64,000 nt of DNA from an uncultured Naasia sp. (GTDB lineage: Bacteria; Actinomycetota; Actinomycetes; Actinomycetales; Microbacteriaceae). Positions 46,189 to 54,405 of the stretch are shown piece by piece. Within the stretch, counting starts at the first letter, position 1, and every line of letters begins with the position of its first letter. Made by a program: the position numbers and the translations under genes. Under the pieces are notes generated by a model. That model saw only the letters and a program-made list of their open reading frames with translations, had not been told where the DNA came from and searched no databases. Location of the stretch: assembly GCA_913778905.1 (NCBI GenBank), contig CAJYYA010000018.1, positions 124,001 through 188,000 of the forward strand. Reading direction: 5' to 3'.

Positions 46189-47211
46189 GTGCGCCAGATG
46201 ATCATCATCGGATCCGGCCCCGCCGGCTACACCGCGGCTATCTACGCCGCTCGCGCCGAACTGCAGCCCCTCGTCATCGCCAGCGCCGTCGAGGTCGGTG
46301 GCGAGCTCATGAACACGACCGAGGTCGAGAACTTCCCCGGCTTCCCCGAGGGAATCATGGGCCCCGAGCTGATGGAGCGCATGCAGGCCCAGGCCGAGCG
46401 TTTCCAAGCGGAGATCGTCTACGACGACGTCGCTTCCGTCGACCTCACCGGACAGGTGAAGAAGGTCACCCTGAACGACGGCTCCGTCCACGAAGCGCTC
46501 TCCGTCGTGGTCGCCACCGGGTCCGCCTACCGCAAGCTGGGCCTGCCCGACGAGGACCGGCTGAGCGGTTACGGCGTCTCGTGGTGCGCCACCTGCGATG
46601 GAGCGTTCTTCCGCAAGCAGGAGATCGCAGTCGTCGGTGGCGGCGACTCGGCGCTCGAGGAGGCCAACTTCCTCACCCGCTTCGCCGACAAGGTCTACGT
46701 CATCCACCGTCGCGACAGCCTGCGCGCCTCCAAGATCATGCAGACCCGCTCGTTCGCGAACGAGAAGATCGAGTTCGTCTGGAACAGCGAGATCGCCGGC
46801 ATTCACGGCGAGACGCAGGTCGAGTCGGTCACGCTTCGCGACACCGAGACGGGGGAGGAGCGTCCGCTGGGCATCACCGGTCTCTTCATCGCGATCGGCA
46901 ACGACCCGCGCACGCATCTCTTCCACGGCCAACTCGATCTGACCGAAGAGGGGACCATCGCCGTCAAGGGCCGGACCTCGATCACCAACATCCCCGGTGT
47001 CTTCGCCGCGGGCGATGTGATCGATCCCACATACCGCCAGGCAGTCACGGCTGCCGCATCCGGGACGGTCGCAGCGCTCGATGCCGAGCACTACCTCGCC
47101 TCCCTCCCCGAAGAGCTCTTGGCCCCGGCCACCGGTCACGTCGACTCGGGCAGCGCCCCCGTCGCGGGATCCACCGTCGACCAGGAGGGCGAGCTGGTCG
47201 GCGAGCACTGA
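46189..47211 (+). CDS. trxB: Thioredoxin reductase
   Basis: An FAD/NADPH flavoenzyme that reduces thioredoxin. The 340-residue protein has the FAD motif IIGSGPAGYTAAIYAARAEL, the redox-active site WCATCDGAFF (CATC), the NADPH motif VVGGGDSALEEANFL, and GVFAAGDVIDPTYRQAVTAA. It carries a ~30-residue Ser/Gly/Val-rich C-terminal extension past the usual end. GTG start with GAGGAG 6 bp upstream. trxA follows after 51 bp. Confidence 0.97.
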   Translation: MRQMIIIGSGPAGYTAAIYAARAELQPLVIASAVEVGGELMNTTEVENFPGFPEGIMGPELMERMQAQAERFQAEIVYDDVASVDLTGQVKKVTLNDGSVHEALSVVVATGSAYRKLGLPDEDRLSGYGVSWCATCDGAFFRKQEIAVVGGGDSALEEANFLTRFADKVYVIHRRDSLRASKIMQTRSFANEKIEFVWNSEIAGIHGETQVESVTLRDTETGEERPLGITGLFIAIGNDPRTHLFHGQLDLTEEGTIAVKGRTSITNIPGVFAAGDVIDPTYRQAVTAAASGTVAALDAEHYLASLPEELLAPATGHVDSGSAPVAGSTVDQEGELVGEH

Positions 47212-47262
47212 CCAGCGCCACGTCCTACACTGAACTTCGTCCCCACAAGGAGAATCACCATC

Positions 47263-47589
47263 ATGTCCAACCTCAAAGAGGTCACTGACGCCAACTTCGA
47301 GTCCGAAGTCCTGACGTCCGGCAAGACCGTCATCGTCGACTTCTGGGCCGAGTGGTGCGCGCCGTGCCGTGCGGTGGGCCCCATCCTCGAGCAGATCGCC
47401 GGCGAGAACGCCGACAAGGTCGAGATCGTCAAGCTCAACGTCGACGACAACCCGCAGACCGCGGCGAAGTACCAGATCACCTCGATCCCCGCGATGAAGG
47501 TCTACCAGGGCGGTGACGTCGTCAAGACCGTCATCGGCGCGAAGCCGAAGCCTGCACTCGAGTCGGAACTGGCAGCATTCCTGGCCTGA
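47263..47589 (+). CDS. trxA: Thioredoxin
   Basis: A 108-residue disulphide reductase with the canonical active site DFWAEWCAPCRAVGP and the cis-Pro loop ITSIPAMKVYQGG. AAGGAG lies upstream of the ATG. It is co-transcribed with trxB from the sigma-R-type promoter and ended by a strong intrinsic terminator 16 bp after the stop. Confidence 0.97.
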   Translation: MSNLKEVTDANFESEVLTSGKTVIVDFWAEWCAPCRAVGPILEQIAGENADKVEIVKLNVDDNPQTAAKYQITSIPAMKVYQGGDVVKTVIGAKPKPALESELAAFLA

Positions 47590-47605
47590 CCGACGGTATC
47601 CTCAG

Positions 47606-47640
47606 CGACCCGCTCGGCCACTCGCCGAGCGGGTCGTTTT
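47606..47640 (+). terminator. Intrinsic terminator of trxB-trxA
   Basis: A perfect 13-bp GC-rich stem (CGACCCGCTCGGC and complement), 5-nt loop, followed directly by TTTTCTAT. Confidence 0.92.
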
Positions 47641-47665
47641 CTATATCCATCCACCCGCCCCTCTG

Positions 47666-48997
47666 ATGAAACGAGACGACGTGTCCGCCACCCACCCGAC
47701 ACCGGGTAACAACCTCGATCCCTGGTACGACCTCTACGCGGAGCGCACGTCCGGGCTTTCGGCATCTGAGGTGCGCGCGCTGTTCGCAGTCGCCTCCCGC
47801 CCCGAGGTCGTCTCGCTCGCGGGTGGCATGCCGTTCGTCTCAGCACTATCTAAAGACCTGATCAGCGACGCATTTCAGGAGATGATGTCGACACAGGGCC
47901 CGATGGCCCTCCAGTACGGCTCAGGTCAGGGAGTCCCTGCTCTGCGTGAGCGGATCGTGGACGTCATGGGGGAGGAGGGCATCAACGCCAGCCCCGACGA
48001 CATCGTCACCAGCACCGGTTCGCAGCAGGCCATCGACCTCGTCGCCAAGCTCTTCCTCGATCCGGGCGACGTGGTTCTGGCGGAAGCACCCAGCTATGTG
48101 GGCGCCATCGGTGTCTTCAGGTCCTACCAGGCCCGGACGGTGCACGTGGCGATGGACTCCGATGGATTGATCCCGGAGGCCCTCCGCGAGACCATCGCGC
48201 GGGAGCGTGCGGCGGGGCGGACGATCAAGTTCCTGTACACCATCCCCAACTTCCACAACCCGGCAGGCGTCACCCTCAGCGCCGAGCGTCGCGCGGAAGT
48301 TCTGGAGATCTGCCAGCGCAACTCGATCCTCGTCATCGAGGACAATCCCTACGGCCTGCTCTACTTCGACGAAGCCCCGCCGTCGCCGATCCGTAGCCTG
48401 GACGAGGACGGAGTCATCTACCTCGGTTCCTTCTCCAAGACTCTCGCTCCCGGATTCCGGGTGGGCTGGTCGGTCGCACCCCATGCGATCAAGGAGAAGC
48501 TGATCCTCGCCGCCGAGTCGGCCATCCTGTCGCCGAGCTCGTTCAATCAGATGCTCATCAACCGCTACCTCGAGCAGTCCGACTGGCGTGCTCAGATCGG
48601 CGTCTTCCGCGGTGTGTACCGCGAGCGCAAGAACGCGATGCTCGACGCGCTGGGGGAGTATCTTCCCGACCTGACATGGACCAACCCGTCGGGTGGCTTC
48701 TACGTCTGGGCGACGCTGCCGGAGGGCCTCGACTCCAAGCAGATGCTCCCTCGCGCCGTGACCGAACTGGTGGCCTACACACCCGGCACCGCCTTCTATG
48801 CCGACGGGGACGGGCGCCAGTCGCTCCGACTCTCCTTCTGTTATCCGACGCCCGAGGCGATTCGCGTCGGGATCCGCCGGCTCGCCAATGTCGTCGGAGC
48901 CGAGATCGCACTGCGCGACGCCTTCTCCGGTACCGGGTCTCTCGACGAGCCCATAGACCGACGCTATGTATCCGCCCCTCCGCCCGACCTCGGTTGA
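47666..48997 (+). CDS. PLP-dependent aminotransferase (class I, LysN/MocR-domain-like)
   Basis: A 443-residue fold-type I aminotransferase: SLAGGMPFVSALSKDLISD, QYGSGQGVPALRERI, IPNFHNPAGVTLSAERR, and the PLP lysine in GSFSKTLAPGFRVGW. It resembles the 2-aminoadipate/valine-pyruvate aminotransferase group and has no DNA-binding domain, so it is not a MocR regulator. A GTG five codons on is an alternative start. It lies between trxA and a D-Ala-D-Ala-ligase-like gene (12-bp gap), which suggests one transcript. The substrate is not certain. Confidence 0.88.
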   Translation: MKRDDVSATHPTPGNNLDPWYDLYAERTSGLSASEVRALFAVASRPEVVSLAGGMPFVSALSKDLISDAFQEMMSTQGPMALQYGSGQGVPALRERIVDVMGEEGINASPDDIVTSTGSQQAIDLVAKLFLDPGDVVLAEAPSYVGAIGVFRSYQARTVHVAMDSDGLIPEALRETIARERAAGRTIKFLYTIPNFHNPAGVTLSAERRAEVLEICQRNSILVIEDNPYGLLYFDEAPPSPIRSLDEDGVIYLGSFSKTLAPGFRVGWSVAPHAIKEKLILAAESAILSPSSFNQMLINRYLEQSDWRAQIGVFRGVYRERKNAMLDALGEYLPDLTWTNPSGGFYVWATLPEGLDSKQMLPRAVTELVAYTPGTAFYADGDGRQSLRLSFCYPTPEAIRVGIRRLANVVGAEIALRDAFSGTGSLDEPIDRRYVSAPPPDLG

Positions 48998-49009
48998 ACA
49001 GGATCTGCC

Positions 49010-49960
49010 ATGACTGACGCACCTCTCTCCATCCTCATCCTCGCCGGCGGAATCTCTCATGAGCGTGAGATCTCGTTGCGGTCCGGCCGTCGCGTAGCCG
49101 ATGCCCTGACGGGCCGCGGCTGGGCCGTCACCGTGGCCGAGCCGGACGCGGCGACCCTCGGTCTCATCTCCACCGGCTCGTTCGACGTCGTGTGGCCAGT
49201 ACTGCACGGAGCCAGTGGTGAGGACGGATCTCTCCGGGCCCTCCTCGAACATCAGGGGGTCCCATTCGTCGGTTCTCGACGCACGGCCGCCCGGTTGGCC
49301 TGGGACAAGTCCGTCGCCAAGACCCTCGTCGGTCGGGCCGGCGTTTCGACACCCCCGTGGATGACGCTCTCTCGAGAGACATTCCGTGAGCTCGGTGCTC
49401 CCTCCGTCCTCGAGACCGTACGTGCGGCGCAGCCGGTTCCTCTGGTCGTCAAGCCTGTTCGTGGCGGGTCGGCGCACGGCGTCTCGATAGTCCGGGAGGC
49501 GGACCAGCTCTCGCGCGCCATGGTCGAGGCGTACACCTATGACAACGAAGCTCTCGTCGAGGGCTTCGTACACGGCACCGAGATCTCGATCGGCGTGGTC
49601 GACACGGGCGAGGGCCCCTATGCGCTTCCCGCTGTGGAAGTGCAGCCGCGCACGGGGGAGTACGACTTCGAGGCCAGATACAACGCAGGAGAGACTCGGT
49701 TCTTCACACCAGCTCGCATCGATGAGGCGACTGCCGCTCGCGCGGCCGAGGCCGCGCTTGCGGCACATGAAGCGCTCGGGCTCGATCACCTCTCGCGGAT
49801 CGACCTCATCATCGACGCGGACGGGGAGCCTCAGTTCCTCGAAGCAAACGTACTGCCGGGGCTCACGGAGACGTCGATGCTCCCGTTGGGGATCAAGGCC
49901 ACCGGCCGTGATCTCGGCGATCTCTATGCGGAGATCGCCCGCGCAGCGGCCCTGAGCTGA
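49010..49960 (+). CDS. D-alanine-D-alanine ligase-like ATP-grasp protein
   Basis: A 316-residue ATP-grasp enzyme with the full Ddl motif set: ILAGGISHEREISLRSGR, AWDKSVAKTLVGRAGV, LVVKPVRGGSAHGVSIV, and the metal/substrate loop FLEANVLPGLTETSMLP. Ligases of this type join D-amino acids for peptidoglycan, or related D-/L-amino acids. It is shorter than the ~350-residue Ddl common in actinobacteria. It directly follows an aminotransferase and lies where cwlM is found in mycobacteria, so a cell-wall role is likely. A 36-bp palindrome with parS follows. Confidence 0.85.
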   Translation: MTDAPLSILILAGGISHEREISLRSGRRVADALTGRGWAVTVAEPDAATLGLISTGSFDVVWPVLHGASGEDGSLRALLEHQGVPFVGSRRTAARLAWDKSVAKTLVGRAGVSTPPWMTLSRETFRELGAPSVLETVRAAQPVPLVVKPVRGGSAHGVSIVREADQLSRAMVEAYTYDNEALVEGFVHGTEISIGVVDTGEGPYALPAVEVQPRTGEYDFEARYNAGETRFFTPARIDEATAARAAEAALAAHEALGLDHLSRIDLIIDADGEPQFLEANVLPGLTETSMLPLGIKATGRDLGDLYAEIARAAALS

Positions 49961-49961
49961 C

Positions 49962-49997
49962 CCTGTGGCGGTGTTTCACGTGAAACACCGCCACAGG
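49962..49997. promoter_or_regulatory. parS site inside a perfect 36-bp palindrome
   Basis: The centre (49972-49987) is TGTTTCACGTGAAACA, a perfect chromosomal parS bound by ParB. The symmetry extends 10 bp further on each side (CCTGTGGCGG and complement) with no mismatch. It starts one base after the Ddl-like stop, so it may also act as a terminator. Confidence 0.95.
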
Positions 49998-50171
49998 TCT
50001 CTCTAGACGGACCGGGCCGCTCTGAGTCCGGCTGTCGCCTGACTGATCACGACTGCGCCAGGCCTCGTACCAATGTTCGACGCCTCAGTGTTGCTGGCCA
50101 GGAGATTGTGCATGGGCCAGAACAAGTGAACTGCTGGTCCTGACGGCGAGGCAACGGCATGCATAAATGCT

Positions 50172-50185
50172 TATTGCATGCAATA
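50172..50185. promoter_or_regulatory. Palindromic operator upstream of gntR-like gene
   Basis: TATTGCATGCAATA is a perfect 14-bp palindrome ending 8 bp before the regulator start codon. AT-rich inverted repeats of this size are typical of FadR-subfamily GntR autoregulatory sites. Confidence 0.6.
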
Positions 50186-50193
50186 GTTGCTGT

Positions 50194-50841
50194 ATGACGG
50201 TGTACGAGTCTCTCAGGGCGATGGTGATGACGGGCGGCATCCGCGAGGGCGAGCGGGTGGCTGAGTCGCAGTTGGCCGAGCGGCTGGGGGTGAGTCGCAC
50301 GCCCGTGCGAGAGGCGCTGCAACGTCTGGAGAGCGACGGACTGGTACGGGCGCAAGGGCGCGGCGTCCGCTTATGGATGCTGAGCGGGGATGAACTCGCG
50401 CAGCTGCACGTGGCACGCGCCGGACTCGAAGGGTGGGCCGCATTCCTGGCGGCGCAGCGTGTGGCTAGCGGAGAGGTCGCTCCGGCTCGCTTGGCGGAGC
50501 TGGAGACGCTAGCCGCCCAGACCCACGAGCTCACGACCGCCGGCGATCTCGCTCGCGCCGTCGAATCGAACCGCGCATTTCACGAGACGGTCGCCGCTCT
50601 CGCGAATAACCCGGTCATCAGCAACACGCTGGAGCGATGGTGGGACCAGATCACTGTCAGCACCCGGAAGAGCCTGCACAACCCCGAGCGCACCCAGGCT
50701 GTAGACGCCGAGCATGAGGTCATCATCGATGCACTCCGTCAAGGGGATGCCCCGAGGGCACGAGCCGCGGCCGAAGCCCACGCGTTCGCAACCCGCAACG
50801 CGTTGAACAAGCACCAACCCGAAACGAGGCGCACGTCATGA
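50194..50841 (+). CDS. GntR-family transcriptional regulator (FadR/FCD type)
   Basis: A 215-residue regulator. The N-terminal winged helix-turn-helix reads VYESLRAMVMTGGIREGERV, then VSRTPVREALQRLESDGLV. The C-terminal all-helical FCD domain has the spaced acidic and His residues of the metal/ligand pocket (ESNRAFHETVAAL, DAEHEVIIDAL, AAEAHAFATRN). The ATG was chosen because the HTH starts soon after and the operator lies just before; an upstream in-frame start would run through the operator. It overlaps the OsmC gene by 4 bp and probably controls it. Confidence 0.88.
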   Translation: MTVYESLRAMVMTGGIREGERVAESQLAERLGVSRTPVREALQRLESDGLVRAQGRGVRLWMLSGDELAQLHVARAGLEGWAAFLAAQRVASGEVAPARLAELETLAAQTHELTTAGDLARAVESNRAFHETVAALANNPVISNTLERWWDQITVSTRKSLHNPERTQAVDAEHEVIIDALRQGDAPRARAAAEAHAFATRNALNKHQPETRRTS

Positions 50842-51332
50842 CTACGCACGACTACGAGATCGAACTGACCTGGACAGGCAATACAGGCACCGGCACCAGC
50901 TCCTATCGAGGGTTCTCCCGCGACCACACGGTGACGGCCGCCGGCCCCGGCTCGATCCTTGGATCATCCGACCCCGCCTTCCGCGGCGATTCCGCCCGCT
51001 GGAACCCCGAGCAGCTCTTTCTCTCGTCGATCGCACAATGCCACATGCTCTGGTACCTCCACCTCGCTGCGCGGTCCGGCGTCGTCGTGACCGCATACGA
51101 AGACCGTCCGACCGGGGTCATGGTCGAAGAAGCCGGCGGGGCCGGACAGTTCGAGCGCGTCACCCTCCACCCGACTGTGACGATCACCGCCGAGAGCGAC
51201 CCCACGGTAGCTGAGCAACTGCACCACCAGGTCGGTGACTACTGCTTCATCGCCCGCTCGATCAACACGCCGATTCACCATGAGGTCGTCGTGCACCTCG
51301 AGGGGCCCGCCACCGCTCCCGCGCTCGGATGA
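50838..51332 (+). CDS. OsmC-family protein
   Basis: A 164-residue OsmC/Ohr-fold protein. Both conserved redox cysteines are present: Cys 68 in SIAQCHMLWYLHLA and Cys 136 in HHQVGDYCFIARSIN. Proteins of this fold reduce organic hydroperoxides with a catalytic Cys pair. The ATG overlaps the stop of the GntR gene (ATGA), so the two are one operon and the GntR ligand may relate to the OsmC substrate. The pair is part of an insertion between the Ddl-like gene and parB. Confidence 0.88.
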   Translation: MTTHDYEIELTWTGNTGTGTSSYRGFSRDHTVTAAGPGSILGSSDPAFRGDSARWNPEQLFLSSIAQCHMLWYLHLAARSGVVVTAYEDRPTGVMVEEAGGAGQFERVTLHPTVTITAESDPTVAEQLHHQVGDYCFIARSINTPIHHEVVVHLEGPATAPALG

Positions 51333-51405
51333 TTGCCTGGCTGCGACCGGGGCGGCTGCACTCGTCCCTTCTGCCCCTTGCCACGCTGAGTTGACGGTGG
51401 GTGGC

Positions 51406-51760
51406 GTGAAGGCTTCAAGGACCACGCATCGGAAGGCCCCTCTCACTCCTGAGCGCCGCACGCGACTCGTTGAGCGATGCCGAACCCTCCCGGTAGCGCA
51501 CGTGGTCGCCGAGATGGGCATCTCCCGGGCGACTGCCGCGAGATGGGTCAGTCGCTGAGAGCGATTCGGAGACGTCGGGCTACCGCATCTTGTCGGAAGA
51601 GCTCCTCGATGCCAGGACCTGGACTTCAGAGCACCATCGCGAAGCAGCGCTGGAGACTTGGAAGCTGCACTACAAGTACCACCGACCTCACGGAGCACAT
51701 GACCGGGAACCACCTGCATCCGCGGCCGCACGACACGTAAGCAACGTCCTGGCCTCCTAG
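51406..51760 (+). pseudogene. IS481-type transposase remnant, internally deleted
   Basis: The first part (51406-51558) encodes VKASRTTHRKAPLTPERRTR and MGISRATAARWVSR, the N-terminal helix-turn-helix of IS481 transposases, then stops. From 51596 a second frame reads LLDARTWTSEHHREAALETW, YKYHRPHGAHDREPPAS and ends at 51760, matching the C-terminal end of the same family. The DDE catalytic core between them is missing. Not functional. No clear terminal inverted repeats were found. Confidence 0.7.
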
Positions 51761-53216
51761 ACCTCGGGCTCGCGTCTCGTGGTGCGGTCTGTTCAGATGA
51801 CGCCCAGTGCTCGCCATCCGACAGTGATCGCGCCGGACGCAACGCTACCCTCTCCTCCCGGCGGTCGAGTGTGCCACCTGGATGCGCTACCGGACCCGGC
51901 CGAGTAGCCGAAGGACTATCGAGAGCCGCCCCGCCACCATCCCTGCCCCATCCATGGCAATCGCTTCCCTCACAGCCCGGTGCGACGAGCCTCGGGGGAG
52001 GCCGCGCCTACCGGTTCCGGCATGATCGCCCTTGTCGCCCCCGGAGTAGGGCGATCTCATCGAACCTGTAGGTGCGTGGTTACCGGCGCAGCCGGTTCCG
52101 CGACGCATGCTCGTACCCGTCAAGGACATGCCTACGAAGACGCTCCGCTCGAATTCGGCGTCCTTACGAATCCATCGGGCGCCTCGACACGCACTCGCCC
52201 TTCCGTTCGGCTCGCCCTCCCGCTCGGCTCGGCCCAGGGCGGCTCGGATCGGCCCGGCCCGGCCCGATGTGACCGGCCGTCCTACCGGTAGGAGCCGTCG
52301 CCCGCCAGTCAGAGCGGCGGGCGGGATCCGCTCGAGAGCCGCCCATGCGAGGAAGAGGGCCGCGTCCGGCTGACAAGGCCGGCCACGCGCTTGTTGGGCG
52401 GTTCGTTGTTGTGGTCAGGATTGGAAAGTCGCCTGTCTGCTCCGTTCGCTTGGCGGTCCGCGTATTCGCGGCGAAGACGCGGCCACATTGTTCGCGCGTC
52501 CGAGTGCGGCCGGGAAGTCGTTTACGCGAAGCTCTTCGCGGGATCGTGACGAGCATCATCGTTTGGGGATCTAGAGCCCCAGTACAGCGCTTGTCGACCC
52601 CAACCCGACCTTCCAACGGCTGAACCCCACCCGCTCACTTCGTGGTCACCCGCCCATGTACGCCTTCGAACGTGGATGTGAGGCGAACAGTTGACCGGCG
52701 GGAGGTAGCTTCCGAACCGAGTACTTGTCTCCTGCCATCCCGCACTGGAGCTCGCTGACCATCAGGAATATGGGGGATATCGAGGCCGGTGACGCCACCG
52801 CTTCGTCGTCATCCTTCACGCCGATCGATCGATCTCCGCCAGATCGCATTCCCACCAATCGCCCAAGCGCCACGAGAACACGGTCACGTCCGGTTCATCC
52901 GCCCCTGCTTTCGCTGCGCTCCATGACTCGAAACGCGTCGCCGCCCGGCGCCCGCTCCACTCGACACTGCACGGCCACGCTCGCCTCGCCGTCGGAGGTC
53001 CCGTGGGCTCGCAGGCCGCAGCGAGACCGGCCGCGTGGCCAAAGGCGTAGCGGGGCCCGACAGCGCGAATGGTTTTCGTCATCGAACTTCGTCAGGTGAC
53101 CTACGGAGGAGTCGGGACCTCGGCGTGGGAGTGGGTACCCGACACCGGTGGCTGACTGACCCCTCGAACTCGGGGGTCGCAGTTCCTCGGCTGCTTGCGC
53201 GAGGTAGCTTGGACAC
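51761..53216. other. Gene-poor, decayed DNA in the insertion before parB
   Basis: About 1.45 kb without a convincing gene. Short frames overlap on both strands and lack good starts, ribosome binding sites or family motifs. 52199-52270 is a run of degenerate CTCGGCCC-like repeats. It may be remains of mobile DNA next to the IS481 fragment. A weakly protein-like frame on the minus strand is listed separately. Confidence 0.6.
52816..53082 (-). CDS. Doubtful small hypothetical protein
   Basis: An 88-residue frame starting with ATG. The C-terminal part (DVTVFSWRLGDWWECDLAEI) looks more protein-like than its surroundings. No family is recognised, there is no good ribosome binding site, and another frame overlaps it. 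It may be the 3' remnant of a decayed gene. Confidence 0.22.
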   Translation of the reverse strand: MTKTIRAVGPRYAFGHAAGLAAACEPTGPPTARRAWPCSVEWSGRRAATRFESWSAAKAGADEPDVTVFSWRLGDWWECDLAEIDRSA

Positions 53217-53232
53217 AGTTTCACGTGAAACC
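53217..53232. promoter_or_regulatory. parS site 2
   Basis: AGTTTCACGTGAAACC contains the 14-bp palindromic core GTTTCACGTGAAAC and matches parS at 14 of 16 positions. It lies about 230 bp downstream of parB. Confidence 0.88.
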
Positions 53233-53401
53233 ATCGTGACGCTGCCGTCCGAGCCACGCGGCGATCGCAATTCAAGTGCGACGATCAATCGCTGACGTGA
53301 TCCGCACAATGACTGTGAAGGGCATCCTGGAGCCGGTGCCCGTGTGGTCTCCAGCACAGGCGTCGACCTCCGGCCGGACCAGCCCACATACGGACCTACG
53401 A

Positions 53402-53436
53402 AGAAGGGGCTACGACGCATCGTCGTAGCCCCTTCT
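53402..53436 (-). terminator. Terminator after parB
   Basis: A perfect 16-bp stem (AGAAGGGGCTACGACG and complement) with a 3-nt loop, 12 bp after the parB stop. It marks the left edge of the parB-to-rpmH gene block. Confidence 0.88.
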
Positions 53437-53448
53437 CGCGGGAAAACG

Positions 53449-54405
53449 TCAGCCCTCGTAACCATCGTCGCCGAGTTGACGGAGGATTCGGTCCAGATCT
53501 CCGACCGAGGCGAAGTCGATGGTGATGCGGCCACGATTCGCGCCGAGAGAGACCTTTACTCGGGTATCGAAACGGTCGCCAAGACGCTCGCTGATCGTAT
53601 CGAGCTGCTCATGGCGACGCCCGGCCACGGTGGTGGGCTTCTTCGGCTTCGCAATCCGGGAGGCAGCTTCTTCCGCGGCGCGGACGGAAAGGTCCTCGTT
53701 GACGATCTTGTCCGCCAACTCAGCCATGGCAGTCTCATCGACGAGCGACAGGATCGCACGTGCATGTCCCGCACTCAGCACGCCTGAAGCGACACGGCGC
53801 TGGACTGCATCCGGAAGCTTCAGTAGTCGGATCGTGTTGGTGATCTGAGGGCGGGATCTCCCGATGCGCGTCGCCAGCTGATCCTGGGTGATACCGAAGT
53901 CGGAGAGAAGCTGCTGGTACGCGGACGCCTCTTCCAGGGGATTGAGCTGAGACCGGTGAAGATTCTCCAGCAGAGCGTCCTGCAGCATCGCATCATCGGA
54001 CGTCTCACGGACGACCGCGGGAATCGTCTTGAGACCAGCGCGCTTCGATGCTCGGAGTCGACGCTCACCCATGACGAGCTCGTACTTGGAATCCCCGTCG
54101 ACACTGGCCCTGACGACGATCGGTTGAAGCACACCGTTCTCGCGGATCGAGACGACGAGCTCGTCGAGTGCGTCCTGATCGAACTCCTTGCGTGGCTGTT
54201 GCGCGTTGGGACGGATCTCGTCCACCCGGATACTCGCGAGTCGCGCACCGGGGACGGCGACGAGCGAATCCTGTGCACCTCCATCGGGTCCACCAGCGGG
54301 AGCTGAGGGGAAGAAGACATCGACGGGCCGGGACCTGTCGTCATCACTCGTCGGGATCAGAGCGCCAATGCCCCGACCGAGTCCTGTTCGCTTGGGTGTA
54401 GCCAT
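53449..54405 (-). CDS. parB: Chromosome partitioning protein ParB
   Basis: ParB binds parS, spreads as a CTP-dependent clamp and guides origin segregation with ParA. The 318-residue protein starts MATPKRTGLGRGIGALIPTS; the clamp domain has IRPNAQQPRKEFDQDALDEL and the arginine-rich CTP motif VMGERRLRASKRAGL, followed by the helix-turn-helix (DQLATRIGRSRPQITNTIRL) and a C-terminal dimerisation domain. The ATG overlaps the parA stop by one base. Three parS sites lie within 6 kb. Confidence 0.97.
   Translation of the reverse strand: MATPKRTGLGRGIGALIPTSDDDRSRPVDVFFPSAPAGGPDGGAQDSLVAVPGARLASIRVDEIRPNAQQPRKEFDQDALDELVVSIRENGVLQPIVVRASVDGDSKYELVMGERRLRASKRAGLKTIPAVVRETSDDAMLQDALLENLHRSQLNPLEEASAYQQLLSDFGITQDQLATRIGRSRPQITNTIRLLKLPDAVQRRVASGVLSAGHARAILSLVDETAMAELADKIVNEDLSVRAAEEAASRIAKPKKPTTVAGRRHEQLDTISERLGDRFDTRVKVSLGANRGRITIDFASVGDLDRILRQLGDDGYEG

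Noticed and set aside
50964-51842. A 292-codon minus-strand frame opposite the OsmC gene and transposase remnant
   Set aside because: No start signal, no family similarity, and it runs antisense to a well-supported gene.
51887-52170. Serine recombinase fragment (AEFERS on the minus strand)
   Set aside because: The similarity covers only a handful of residues and the frame lacks any other resolvase motif.
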